DNA of 64,000 nucleotides from Maribacter litopenaei (GTDB lineage: Bacteria; Bacteroidota; Bacteroidia; Flavobacteriales; Flavobacteriaceae): assembly GCF_025244665.1 (NCBI RefSeq), contig NZ_CP104205.1, forward strand, positions 620,001 through 684,000, in the 5' to 3' direction. Position numbers and translations under genes: made by a program. Below are positions 10,969 to 20,228 of the stretch, in pieces (the stretch's first letter is position 1; every line of letters begins with the position of its first letter). The notes beneath the pieces were generated by a model that saw only the letters and a list, made by a program, of their open reading frames with translations, searched no databases and had not been told where the DNA came from.

Positions 10969-12601
10969 TTAATTATTGCCGTAAGCATTGTCCAAAAACT
11001 CATACCGGGCATCAGTCTTCGCGTCAATCAATTTACTCTCCGTATCTATGACCATTACGGGTGGAGTATCATCCTTTCCAGTGGCAGCATCCCACTGGGG
11101 CAGACCTTCGCCATTGGGGTTGCCGGTTTTTATAAAGTTCGCAAAGTAATTCTGCATATCGGCGGAAACCTTAAAATCATCGGCGGTGCATGCATAGTCA
11201 TCCACCAAATGCAAGTTGCCCATACAATACTCAATTTCACAGGCATGGGGTGCACCCACTGGTTTTGGTGCCGGTGGGGCATCCTCACCTCTTTCTACGG
11301 TACCGCCTGCCAAACCACTGGCTCTAGTATTGTCAACCAACGGTGGTCTAAGTTTGCTATATAGATAACGATACACCGGTTGGTCGCTATTTTTTCTGTG
11401 TAAATCGAACCATTTCCATGTACTATAGGATATAAAACGATCGGAAGCCAAAGCTGTGGCCGAAAGCTCTATCTCTTTTTCTGAATCGGAGGGATAAAGC
11501 TCCAATACCTTTTCAAAATCCTTTGGATAGGCCTCCTTTACTTTGTTCGTATAATTTTCAGTAGTGTACGATCCTTGGGTAAAGGCCATACCTGGTATCT
11601 CTGCAGAATTCCAACCCAGCAATAGTGGAACCATGGCTTGTTCTTTATTTTCAAAGATTTGCGGGAGGGTTTTAGGAAGAAAATAACCATCAAGCACCGC
11701 TGGAAAGCCAAATCTTTGGGATTCATTATAAAGCTCGTATACTTCTCGGGTACTCAAGCTGCGTAATTCCGCCAAGGTAGGATATCCAATTTTTTTAGCA
11801 AACTCAAGTCCAGTTTTTTCAGCTTCTTCCAGTGATACAGGACCCATGGTGGGATGTATACTTGCGCCACTCTCACCTATAGCCCCATGAATTAAATTTT
11901 TAGAAAGGGGAGAGGCCATTTGTTGGCTTACTCCTATAGATCCTGCGGATTCCCCCGCAATGGTCACATGATTAGGGTCTCCACCAAATGCTGCTATGTT
12001 TTTTTGCACCCATTTGAGGGCTGCATTCCGGTCTAAAAGACCATAGTTTCCCGAGGCTTTGTAATCGGCTTCCGCACTAAGTTACGGATGGGCAAGAAAA
12101 CCAAAAATATTGAGACGGTAATTAGTAGTAACCACGACAATACCTTTCTTAGCCATGCTTTCACCATCATAGCGAGGTTCTGATGCATCTCCAGCTACGT
12201 TGCCACCACCATAAAAATAGACCAATACCGGTAAGTTTTTAGTATCTCTTTTGGCAGGAGTCCACACATTTAAATAGAGACAATCTTCGCTTACCCCGTT
12301 GGAACGGGATTTCATATCCCCAAAGACCATGGTCTGCATCGGCCTAGAGACCAAAAGCTTTTGTTTCCTTAACACCTTCCCAGTTTTGAACAGGTTGAGG
12401 CGCTTTCCATCGTAGGTCTCCAACAGGAGGTTGGGCGAAGGGGATACCGAAATAGCGTTGTATTCCGGAATGGGTATCATAATTTCCCTCAATGATTCCG
12501 TTTTCTATCGATACTTGAACTGGGAATGAGTTTGTTTCTTGGGCCATAAGTGAATTTATAGACGCAAACACTACGAAAAGTGATAAGATATGTTTTTGCA
12601 T
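10969..12601 (-). CDS. Type B carboxylesterase (broken twice)
   Basis: An alpha/beta hydrolase of about 544 residues with a signal peptide (ends INSLMAQ), the N-terminal GIPFAQPPVGDLRW motif, the type B signature SEDCLYLNVWTP, and the nucleophile elbow GESAGS (near 11945). Members cleave carboxylic esters; in a glycan locus acetyl- or other acyl-sugar de-esterification is a reasonable inference. The frame shifts near 12344-12350, where one base is extra (expected KAFGPRPMQTM). An in-frame TAA at 12082-12084 stands where HPELSAEADY is expected; CCG-TAA there would be CCA-GAA. It is convergent with the GH67 gene and has an operator-like palindrome 14 bases upstream of its start. Confidence 0.85.
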
Positions 12602-12614
12602 GATTCTAATTTTT

Positions 12615-12640
12615 CTATTGTCTCAGTATGATACAATAAT
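12615..12640. promoter_or_regulatory. Palindromic operator-like site upstream of the carboxylesterase
   Basis: A 26-base element with inverted halves TATTGTnTCA and TGAnACAATA. It matches another copy at 28471-28496, upstream of the Nudix-type regulator, at 22 of 26 positions. It sits just upstream of the esterase start on the minus strand. Binding by the Nudix regulator is inferred. Confidence 0.55.
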
Positions 12641-12782
12641 ACATCGTTTTTTTGAGAACTCTATGACATTCATAATAAATAATAATCAAAAATGCTTATG
12701 TGGCAATGTTTTTATATATAAAATGATAAAACAGAAAGAAGTGCTTATTCTTTCCCTTTTAAATGTCCAATTTTTTAACTTC

Positions 12783-14193
12783 TTAGATAGTTCTTTGTGT
12801 CCTCTTACTGAGTATTAAAAATAAAATGCCACAACAAATCCAAGCAGGTAGGGTTACAAAAGATAGGAAGATATCAAACTGAACGGAGACAAAATAAAAT
12901 ACCGCAAAACTTATGGCCCATGCCAGTAACACCGATTTATTAAACTGCAAATTGGCTTTTTCCGCATAATCCTGGACAATTCCCATTTTCTTATGAAAGA
13001 AGTGCTCAAAGACGATGATGGCTCCAACCGGCGCTAAGACAAACCCGTAAAACGCTACAAAATCCAATAGTTTCATGGCGAATGCAGGAAATAAGCCAGC
13101 TAGCGTCGCAACCGTACCGGCCAATATAGTCACCCAAAATGTAGATGTCTTGGGCATTATTGCCTGAAATGCCAATCCGGCCCGGTAAATGGTAGGGTTG
13201 GCCGTCGTCCATCCGGCAAGTACTACGGCTATGATTCCAAATACCCCAATGGCATTGTATGCCAAGGGACCTGGTGCGACGGAAGGTGCTTCGCCCATAT
13301 TCAGTAAGTTTTGTGCTTACGGAGTCCTAATGTAGACCGCATAAAGAAGTGCTGCGGCAATCCAAGCCATATAATGACCAACGTACATACCAGCAGCCGA
13401 GGTCCATCCTGAACTTGCCTTTTTTGCATAGCGGAAAACGGAAAGGTCGGACATACCTATGTGCATGGCTGCATTCGCAAACCAGGACCAAAAGAATACA
13501 TGCCGAGAAAGTATATTTGATTTGGCCGGGAAATGGGTCACCGCCATCGCCCCATATATTCCAAAAATCAGAAAAACTTTGTACACCCAATTGCTGAAGT
13601 GCAACAAAACCACACACTAAAAATGCGAGGACAATTACGGGTGACATCCAGTTTGCGGCTCTTGAAACCATTTCGTATCCTTTGGAAGCGATTAAGGAGA
13701 TAACGGCCCCAATAATCAATACGATAACAATCCAGGTGATACCATTTGGCATTGTGTCTGTAAGTTTTGGCATTTCCATATCAAAGGGGATGCCGACGGC
13801 AGTAGCGGAAACTGTAATCATAGACCCGGCCAAAAAGCAGAAAAGAATTCCGTTGGCCAAATTGTAGGCAATGACCAGTTTTTTTCCACAGATTTTTTCT
13901 AGCTGATAGTAGAGGGTCAATCTTCTTTTAACTGCTATTTCCGAAGTAAGGAATCGCCAACTCAACACGGCCATTAGGTTGCCCAATAACAAACCAATGA
14001 TCAGGTCAAAGGCACTAACTCCAGTAGTGAGAAATAGTGGGCCAATTACAAATTCGGTTCCTGCGGCGTGCTCCCCAGCATACATGCCCAAGAAACTTTT
14101 CCAGCTTTTTAATTTGGATTGAGGTACGGGTTCCCTTTCAAATTCACCGCCAGCGATTTCCTCAATTTCTTCCTCAATGTTGAACTGACTCAT
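12783..14193 (-). CDS. NCS1-type permease (cytosine/purine/allantoin family), last gene of the rhamnose operon
   Basis: A membrane protein of about 470 residues with about 12 hydrophobic segments. The start at 14193 (MSQFNIEEEIEE) lies 19 bases after the lactate dehydrogenase stop. NCS1-like sequences are FVIGPLFLTTGVSAFDL, NIWGDGGDPFPGQ and WTTANPTIYRAGL. Known family members import nucleobases, allantoin or hydantoins with Na+ or H+, but the operon position points to rhamnose, a rhamnoside or lactate; no other transporter is present here. Breaks: a +1 at 13502-13508 (expected KYTFWHVFFWSW, restored with TCTGG) and an in-frame TAA at 13317-13319 (expected RTPEAQNLLNMGEA). Confidence 0.82.
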
Positions 14194-14212
14194 AAAGTAT
14201 TGTTTAAGTTGG

Positions 14213-15364
14213 TTATTGTTTAATGAGATGGTTGGGTAAATCCTCAACCTTTTCACAGCATAACTGATCCATTACCTGTTGAAATTGGGTTTTGAGCATG
14301 CCTATGGTATGATCTCCACCTTTTGGACCCAGTGCACCTACGCCGTACATAAAGGAACGTCCCATGAAGGTGAATTTAGCACCACTGGCCATGACACGTG
14401 CGATATCCGATCCTGAACGTAGGCCGCTATCCAGCATGATTTCTATTTGGTTACCATATTTGTCGGCAACGCCCTGTAGGGTACCAATGGTGGATTGTGC
14501 GGCATCCAATTGCCTTCCACCATGATTGGAAAGGATGATTCCATCAAAGCCCATTTTAATGGCATCTTGGGTATCCTGCTCCGAGGCCACACCTTTCAAT
14601 ACCAATTTGCCCTTCCATTTGTCCCGTATGGGTTTTATTTTTTCGGCATTGAGTCGACCGGAAAAGGTCTTGTCCATAAAAGCCCCTAATTGTTTTAAAT
14701 TCAGCCCTTCCGGCGTATATGGTTTTAAGTTTTCGAATGTGGGTTGTCCGTATTTTAAGGTATTGAATGCCCAAGTAGGTTTTCCCAAAATTTGTAGGAT
14801 ATTGGCGATGGACATTTTTGGAGGTAGGGCAAGTCCGTTCTTAAAATCACGGGGCCTGAACCCAAATGTGGGAACATCACAGAGTAATACCAAAACTGGG
14901 CAACCTGCCGCTTGTGCCCTATTAATGATATCGTCCCTTATGGCATCATCTACGGGGTTGTATAACTGAAACCAGGCATTACCTTCGGTCAACTCACTCG
15001 CTCTTTCAATGTTCATCGTAGTTACCGTACTTAAAATGAAGGGAATGTTGTGTTTGAAAGCTGCTTTTGCCAAAATGGCTGGTGAGTTGGGCCACATCAA
15101 ACCCTGTAATCCCACTGGAGCAATCCCAAAAGGTGCGTCGAATTCCATTCCCAACACCTTGGTCTTGGTGGAGCTGGTACCATAATTTTGTAAATATCCG
15201 GGTTCTAACTGCACCTCCCGGATATCGTTGGTATTTCTTGCCAAACTTACATCCTCGTTACAGCCTCCGTCCAAATATTCAAAGGCAAACCTAGGGATCC
15301 TAAATTTAGCTTTGTTTCTTAAATCGTCTACCGAGGGATAATTTGAGTCAAAATTTTTGGCCAT
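14213..15364 (-). CDS. lldD: FMN-dependent L-lactate dehydrogenase
   Basis: A 383-residue member of the FMN-dependent alpha-hydroxy acid dehydrogenase family. Landmarks are FGIAPVGLQGLMWP, WFQLYNP, the lysine of KLVLKGV, the active-site segment ILSNHGGRQLD with its catalytic His, and the phosphate-binding end LDSGLRSGSDIARVMASGA. It oxidises L-lactate to pyruvate and passes electrons to the respiratory chain. In this operon it would use the L-lactate formed by the bifunctional aldolase/dehydrogenase from rhamnose. It starts 6 bases after the kinase stop. The frame is intact. Confidence 0.9.
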   Translation of the reverse strand: MAKNFDSNYPSVDDLRNKAKFRIPRFAFEYLDGGCNEDVSLARNTNDIREVQLEPGYLQNYGTSSTKTKVLGMEFDAPFGIAPVGLQGLMWPNSPAILAKAAFKHNIPFILSTVTTMNIERASELTEGNAWFQLYNPVDDAIRDDIINRAQAAGCPVLVLLCDVPTFGFRPRDFKNGLALPPKMSIANILQILGKPTWAFNTLKYGQPTFENLKPYTPEGLNLKQLGAFMDKTFSGRLNAEKIKPIRDKWKGKLVLKGVASEQDTQDAIKMGFDGIILSNHGGRQLDAAQSTIGTLQGVADKYGNQIEIMLDSGLRSGSDIARVMASGAKFTFMGRSFMYGVGALGPKGGDHTIGMLKTQFQQVMDQLCCEKVEDLPNHLIKQ

Positions 15365-15370
15365 TGCTTT

Positions 15371-16741
15371 TTATTTGGTAATAAAAGGTACGTGTTTTTT
15401 TAACGAGTAATTATTCTTTAAAAACTTGGAATTTAATTTCACATCAGAAATGGCGATGGCTGCTCCCAAAGCTGATCCTAAGGAGGAATCCGTTGTTCTG
15501 AGTTTCATATCTTTTAAGGCATCGGATAACAACTGAATATAAATTTCATTATCACTGAATCCACCATCGATATATAGTCTTTTGATACTCATAGCCCCTT
15601 GGGCCATTTTTATACTTTTCACTTGCAGTTCCACCAATTCCATCATCAATTGGTGGTAGGCCTCTTCAAAAGTATCATAGTTAAGTACGGTTCTAGTAGG
15701 CATTTCAGGACTGTTTAAAGCCTTCCATGAAAACCTGTGCTGAAAATCCTTTTTTAACTTCAGATATAATTCCATATCAAATGCAACCGAGGTGTGATAA
15801 TCTTCGGAAACTTGGTAATGCTCCGATAGGATTTTAATCTGATGACTATACTCGTTTCCTAAAAACAATCGGGTGGATTTCACTGGCTTTCCATTGATCC
15901 GCATATAATTGATGCAATCCTGCTTTACTTCAGTTTTAGATAATACGCCATTTTCAAATGGGTTTAAGGTAATACTCCATGTGCCTGTAGAAACCAATAC
16001 AAACTTCTTCTCTATACTACGAACATAAGGGAGCAAAGCTGCAGAACTATCATGGATGCCTACACCAATTTTAATTCGTTTTCCATTATAGTTCATATTG
16101 ATACTGGTCTCCGTGGAAACGATAGGAGGGAATATTTTATGAAGACCTTCTGCATAAACCCAAGAGTGATAGTCTTTTTTAGAATAATCCCATAAAGCTG
16201 TATGGCAACCAATACTGGTATATTCGCTTAGTGGAATTCCGGTAAAAACGTAACTGATATACTGAGGAAGATGTAGAGAGTATCTAATTTTTTTAAAAAG
16301 GTCCGGTTTTTTGGTTTTCAGCCAATACAATTGCATCCCGGAATTCAGCATCCCTGAATTTGTGGATCCGGTAATGGCTGCAAATTCATCTTCTGGACTG
16401 TATTTTTCAAAAAACGATTCAATAATCTCGTTTTCCAAGGGTTTGGTGTAATTATACAAAGGGGTAAGCACTTCCCCATTTTCGTCCAAATGCACCAAAC
16501 TGGCGCCATAGGTTGAGAAATTTATGGCGATTACATTGAACTTCCCTTCGTTAAGTATGCTGTCAAAAACATTTTTTAGCCATTTTTGAAGTGCAGGTAA
16601 GTTTTCCGTAGGATGACCGTCCTCATCTTCTATGGTATCGAACGAAGTATATTCCCGGTACACCTCCTGAAAATTGGCGTCGAAAAGGAAAAACTTTTTA
16701 TTGGTCTTACCAATGTCAAATATGGCCGTTACGTTCTGCAT
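15371..16741 (-). CDS. FGGY-family carbohydrate kinase, probable L-rhamnulokinase
   Basis: A 456-residue FGGY kinase. The phosphate-1 motif is FDIGKTNKKFFLFD, the mid-domain ATP motif is STGTWSITLNPF, and the adenosine motif region is LYIDGGFSDNEIY. The family phosphorylates sugars such as rhamnulose, xylulose or fuculose. Rhamnulose is inferred because the gene lies 3 bases downstream of the rhamnose isomerase and in the same operon as the rhamnulose-1-phosphate aldolase. The frame is intact. Confidence 0.85.
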   Translation of the reverse strand: MQNVTAIFDIGKTNKKFFLFDANFQEVYREYTSFDTIEDEDGHPTENLPALQKWLKNVFDSILNEGKFNVIAINFSTYGASLVHLDENGEVLTPLYNYTKPLENEIIESFFEKYSPEDEFAAITGSTNSGMLNSGMQLYWLKTKKPDLFKKIRYSLHLPQYISYVFTGIPLSEYTSIGCHTALWDYSKKDYHSWVYAEGLHKIFPPIVSTETSINMNYNGKRIKIGVGIHDSSAALLPYVRSIEKKFVLVSTGTWSITLNPFENGVLSKTEVKQDCINYMRINGKPVKSTRLFLGNEYSHQIKILSEHYQVSEDYHTSVAFDMELYLKLKKDFQHRFSWKALNSPEMPTRTVLNYDTFEEAYHQLMMELVELQVKSIKMAQGAMSIKRLYIDGGFSDNEIYIQLLSDALKDMKLRTTDSSLGSALGAAIAISDVKLNSKFLKNNYSLKKHVPFITK

Positions 16742-16744
16742 AAC

Positions 16745-18025
16745 TTAAAGTCCCGATGCTACCGAATGAAGACCTCTTTCTTTTATCAATGTTTCCCTTA
16801 CTTTTAGGTTTCGATAGGTCTGAATAGGTGAGAGGGCTCCTCCTCGTGCCAATCGGGCTTTTTCCAATAAGGGTCTTACATCGATCCGATAGGCAGATTG
16901 TATAATTTCTTGGCAAAGTGCCACATCATGCGCTGCTTGGGCTTCCCTTAATTTATTCTGATCGATAAGCATTGCTTTGGCATATGCTTCCTGAATGGCT
17001 TCCAATGATTGTATCAAGTCCTCTAGCGGATCTTTGATATTATGGCTTGCATCGATCATCCAAGCCGGATAGGGATTTTGGGGATTGTGCTGCATTCCTT
17101 GAACCAGTTCATTGAAGATAAGGAAAAGGGCATAAGGCTTAATGGAGCCTACGGTAAGATCATCATCCCCATATTTACTATCGTTAAAGTGAAAACCTCC
17201 CAATTTTCCCTTGAGCATGAGCGTCGCAACGATCTGTTCAATATTGGTATTGGGCAGGTGATGCCCCAAATCCACCAAGGTATACGCCCTATCGCCACAA
17301 GCATTGGCCAACATAAACGAAGTACCCCAGTCCTGAATTACTGTGCTGTAGAAGTTGGGCTCATAAGGTTTGTATTCAATGAAAAGGCTCCAATCTTCGG
17401 GCATGGAATTGTAAATCTTTTTTAAGCTATCCTCCGTATGTTGAAGTGCGGATTGAAAGTTGCCCTGTCCCGGGAAATTGATACCATCAGCTAACCAAAC
17501 CGTTAGGCTTTTGGAACCTAGTTTCTCCCCAATTTTGATGACATCTATATTATGTTGTACTGCTTGGTCCCTTGCCGCATCGCTCGTATTACTTAATGAA
17601 CCATATCTGTAACTTTCCTTGGCATCTTTTTGATCTTGAAAAGTGTTTGAATTTACAGCATCGAAGATAAGGTCGTGTTGGGCTGCTTTTTGTTTGATGG
17701 CTTCATAGTCTGTTGGTATGTCCCAAGGAATATGAAGCGAGATGGCCCCAGCGGTTTGCGTCAACGAGTGGATGACTCCTACATCGTCCATCTTTTGTTC
17801 CAAAGTACCTGGCTCTCCACCATAGGAAAAACGGCCAAAGCGCGTTCCTCCTGCACCCAAGGCCCAGCTGGGAATGGCCACTTGGAAGTTGGCCAGTTTA
17901 TTTACAAGATCATCTACATTAATTTCTGATTTTGCCAAAGAATTGGCCAAAAAATCAAATTTATCTTGATGGTCTTGAAGTGATTTTTGATTATCCGATG
18001 CTATATCTGATTTGTTTACTATCAT
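16745..18025 (-). CDS. L-rhamnose isomerase, RhaI-type sugar isomerase
   Basis: A TIM-barrel isomerase of about 426 residues converting L-rhamnose to L-rhamnulose. Metal-site segments of the RhaI type are visible: WSLFIEYKPYEPNFY, LVDLGHHLPNTNIEQ, GKLGGFHFNDSKYGDDD and the late WMIDASHNIKDPLED. ATG at 18025 (MIVNKSDI) is preferred because GAAAGGT stands before it; an ATG at 18034 would add three residues. Further extension would run through a strong hairpin at 18043-18076 and is unlikely. The next gene, the kinase, follows after 3 bases. The frame is intact. Confidence 0.87.
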   Translation of the reverse strand: MIVNKSDIASDNQKSLQDHQDKFDFLANSLAKSEINVDDLVNKLANFQVAIPSWALGAGGTRFGRFSYGGEPGTLEQKMDDVGVIHSLTQTAGAISLHIPWDIPTDYEAIKQKAAQHDLIFDAVNSNTFQDQKDAKESYRYGSLSNTSDAARDQAVQHNIDVIKIGEKLGSKSLTVWLADGINFPGQGNFQSALQHTEDSLKKIYNSMPEDWSLFIEYKPYEPNFYSTVIQDWGTSFMLANACGDRAYTLVDLGHHLPNTNIEQIVATLMLKGKLGGFHFNDSKYGDDDLTVGSIKPYALFLIFNELVQGMQHNPQNPYPAWMIDASHNIKDPLEDLIQSLEAIQEAYAKAMLIDQNKLREAQAAHDVALCQEIIQSAYRIDVRPLLEKARLARGGALSPIQTYRNLKVRETLIKERGLHSVASGL

Positions 18026-18042
18026 ACCTTTCATTAAATAGA

Positions 18043-18076
18043 GAAATTCCACAAGCATTATGCTTGTGGAGATTTC
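18043..18076 (-). other. Intercistronic hairpin in the rhamnose operon
   Basis: A stem of ten perfect pairs (TCCACAAGCA with TGCTTGTGGA) around a TTA loop, extended by a bulged GAAAT/GATTTC arm. It lies between the aldolase/dehydrogenase stop and the isomerase start and has no T-run on the transcribed strand, so it is more likely an RNA-stability or processing element than a terminator. Its role is inferred. Confidence 0.6.
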
Positions 18077-18098
18077 CCTCAACTTAAAATTAACACGA

Positions 18099-20204
18099 TT
18101 ATCTTACAAATGCATTGGCCATACCCCCATCAACATTGATAATGTTTCCAGTGGATTTGTCCAATATGCCGACTAGGGCAAAAACCCCATTGGCAATGTC
18201 CTCCGGGTAGATAATTTCATTGAGTAGGTTTCTTTTGGCATAATGTGCGGGAAGTTCGTCTACTGTAATACCATAGGCCTTGGCGCGTCCTTGCGCCCAT
18301 TCACCTTCCCATATTTTGCTACCAACAATTACACCATCCGGATTCACGACATTTACCCTAATCTTATCGGAGGCCAATTCTGCCGCCAGTAATCTAGACA
18401 TGTGTTGTTGTGCTGCTTTGGCGGTTCCATATCCAACATTGTTGGGGCCTGAAACCAATCCATTTTTACTTGCTATATTGATGATATCCCCACCTAGTCC
18501 TTGCTGTCTCATGATGGCTACCCCTTGTTTGGCCAATTCAAATTGACCTTTCACCAATACATTTTGAAGGAGGTCCCAATCTTTTTCGGTCGTTTCGGTC
18601 AAGGGTTTTGAAATTGCCAAGCCAGCGCTATGAATAACGATGTCTATTCCTCCAAACTCCAAACAGGCTTTTTTATAGGCATCTTCAATGGATTCCGTTT
18701 TGGTTACATCGCACACCGCATAACTAGCGACATCTCTTGGATACGTTTCTACAGCTTCCTGTAAACGATCTTCGGCAATATCACTTAGAATTACATTGGC
18801 GCCTTCTTGGGCCAATTTATCGGCGATTGCCTTGCCTATTCCTCCACCCGCACCGGTAACTAGAGCTACTTTTCTTGAAAGTGGCTTTTCCTTGGGCATA
18901 CGCTGTAATTTAGCCTCTTCCAACAACCAATACTCAATGTCAAATGCTTCCTGTCTTGGTAGTGATGTATATTCCGTTATTGCCTCTGCACCTCGCATGA
19001 CGTTAATGGCGTTTACATAAAATTCATTGGCGACCCTAGTAGTCTGCTTGTTTTTGGCAAAACTGAACATGCCCACTCCCGGGTAAATGATTATGACCGG
19101 ATTAGGGTCCCGCATGGCCGGACTATTAGGCCGTTTGCAATTTTCGTAGTACTCCTTGTATTCCTCACGATATTTTTCGAAGGCAGGTTCCAATTTTTTC
19201 AATAATGCATCGGAATCGTTCGTGTCTTCGTTCACATCCAAATCCAGCACCAAAGGTTGGATTTTCGTTCTCAAGAAATGATCGGGGCAGGAGGTACCCA
19301 TGGGTGCCAATCGTTCCAAGTCGTTACTATTGATGTATTCTAGAACAACATCACTATCGTTAAAGTGACCAATCATTCTAGCTTCGGAAGAACAAAGTCC
19401 TCTTAATAAAGGCATTAATTGTGCTGCTTTTTCTTTTCGTTCTTTTTCGGGTAATGAGGTTACTTTTTGTCCGCCGAAAACACTTCCATTTTCCTTGATT
19501 TTCTTTTCGATAAATTCAGAGGCCATTTCTATTACTTCCAAGCTATTCATGTAACATTCGTAGGAAGTATCGCCCCAAGTGAACAATCCATGGCTACCCA
19601 ATACAATACCACGAATGCCTGGGTTATCGTTCAAACATTTTTCCAACTGAAGACCCAGGTCAAAACCAGGTCGTTGCCATGGTACCCATCCCATGGTATC
19701 TCCCCAAATTTCTTTCGTAACTTTTTCGCTATCCTTTGCGGCCGCCACAGCAATGAGGGCATCCGGGTGCAAGTGATCTATGTGTTTAAAGGGGAGTAGC
19801 CCATGCAAGGGGGTGTCAATAGAAGGTGCCCTGCTATCCAAATCATAAATACAATGATTGAAGAGTCCAACCATGCGGTCTTCATCATCCAGTCCGCCAT
19901 ATACGTTTTTAAGATTGCGCAGTCTTTCGGTATATAAACCTGCAATTCCAGCTCTTGTTAAGGTGCCGATATCACCACCTGAACCTTTGATCCACATGAC
20001 TTCAACATCTTCATTGGTTAAGGGGTCTTTTTCTATCGTTTTGCAACTTGTATTACCACCTCCGTAATTGGTAATTCGTAGATCGGCACCCAAAATATTG
20101 GATCTATAAAGGAACAATTCCACTTGATTGTCTCCCAATGCAGCTGCTTTTTCTTCATCCCATAGGTAGTCTACATATTTAAACTTTTTCGTACTTGTAA
20201 TCAT
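18099..20204 (-). CDS. Bifunctional rhamnulose-1-phosphate aldolase / L-lactaldehyde dehydrogenase
   Basis: A 701-residue fusion. Residues about 1-400 form a class II aldolase/adducin domain (GNTSCKT, WIKGSGGD, HLHPDALIAV metal histidines, GSHGLFTWG). Residues about 430-700 form a short-chain dehydrogenase (VTGAGGGIGKAIA cofactor motif, INIASKNG serine, YGTAKAA catalytic Tyr/Lys, VNVVNPDGVI). Enzymes of this build (RhaEW, B. subtilis YuxG type) split L-rhamnulose 1-phosphate to dihydroxyacetone phosphate and L-lactaldehyde, then oxidise the aldehyde to L-lactate. This explains the lactate dehydrogenase in the same operon. It starts 24 bases after the GH106 stop. The frame is intact. Confidence 0.92.
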   Translation of the reverse strand: MITSTKKFKYVDYLWDEEKAAALGDNQVELFLYRSNILGADLRITNYGGGNTSCKTIEKDPLTNEDVEVMWIKGSGGDIGTLTRAGIAGLYTERLRNLKNVYGGLDDEDRMVGLFNHCIYDLDSRAPSIDTPLHGLLPFKHIDHLHPDALIAVAAAKDSEKVTKEIWGDTMGWVPWQRPGFDLGLQLEKCLNDNPGIRGIVLGSHGLFTWGDTSYECYMNSLEVIEMASEFIEKKIKENGSVFGGQKVTSLPEKERKEKAAQLMPLLRGLCSSEARMIGHFNDSDVVLEYINSNDLERLAPMGTSCPDHFLRTKIQPLVLDLDVNEDTNDSDALLKKLEPAFEKYREEYKEYYENCKRPNSPAMRDPNPVIIIYPGVGMFSFAKNKQTTRVANEFYVNAINVMRGAEAITEYTSLPRQEAFDIEYWLLEEAKLQRMPKEKPLSRKVALVTGAGGGIGKAIADKLAQEGANVILSDIAEDRLQEAVETYPRDVASYAVCDVTKTESIEDAYKKACLEFGGIDIVIHSAGLAISKPLTETTEKDWDLLQNVLVKGQFELAKQGVAIMRQQGLGGDIINIASKNGLVSGPNNVGYGTAKAAQQHMSRLLAAELASDKIRVNVVNPDGVIVGSKIWEGEWAQGRAKAYGITVDELPAHYAKRNLLNEIIYPEDIANGVFALVGILDKSTGNIINVDGGMANAFVR

Positions 20205-20228
20205 TGGATGTGTTTTTATATGAATAGC

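Noticed and set aside
10969..12601. Pseudogene status for the esterase, permease, GH106, GH78 and the other broken genes
   Set aside because: Equally broken are clpX, bamA and uppS, which should be essential, and the breaks share one signature. Decay is therefore not supported, although a few non-CCAGA breaks could be real.
12600..12818. A plus-strand open frame of 72 codons between the esterase and the permease
   Set aside because: It is AT-rich, overlaps the operator-like site and the permease end, and has low-complexity hydrophobic content.
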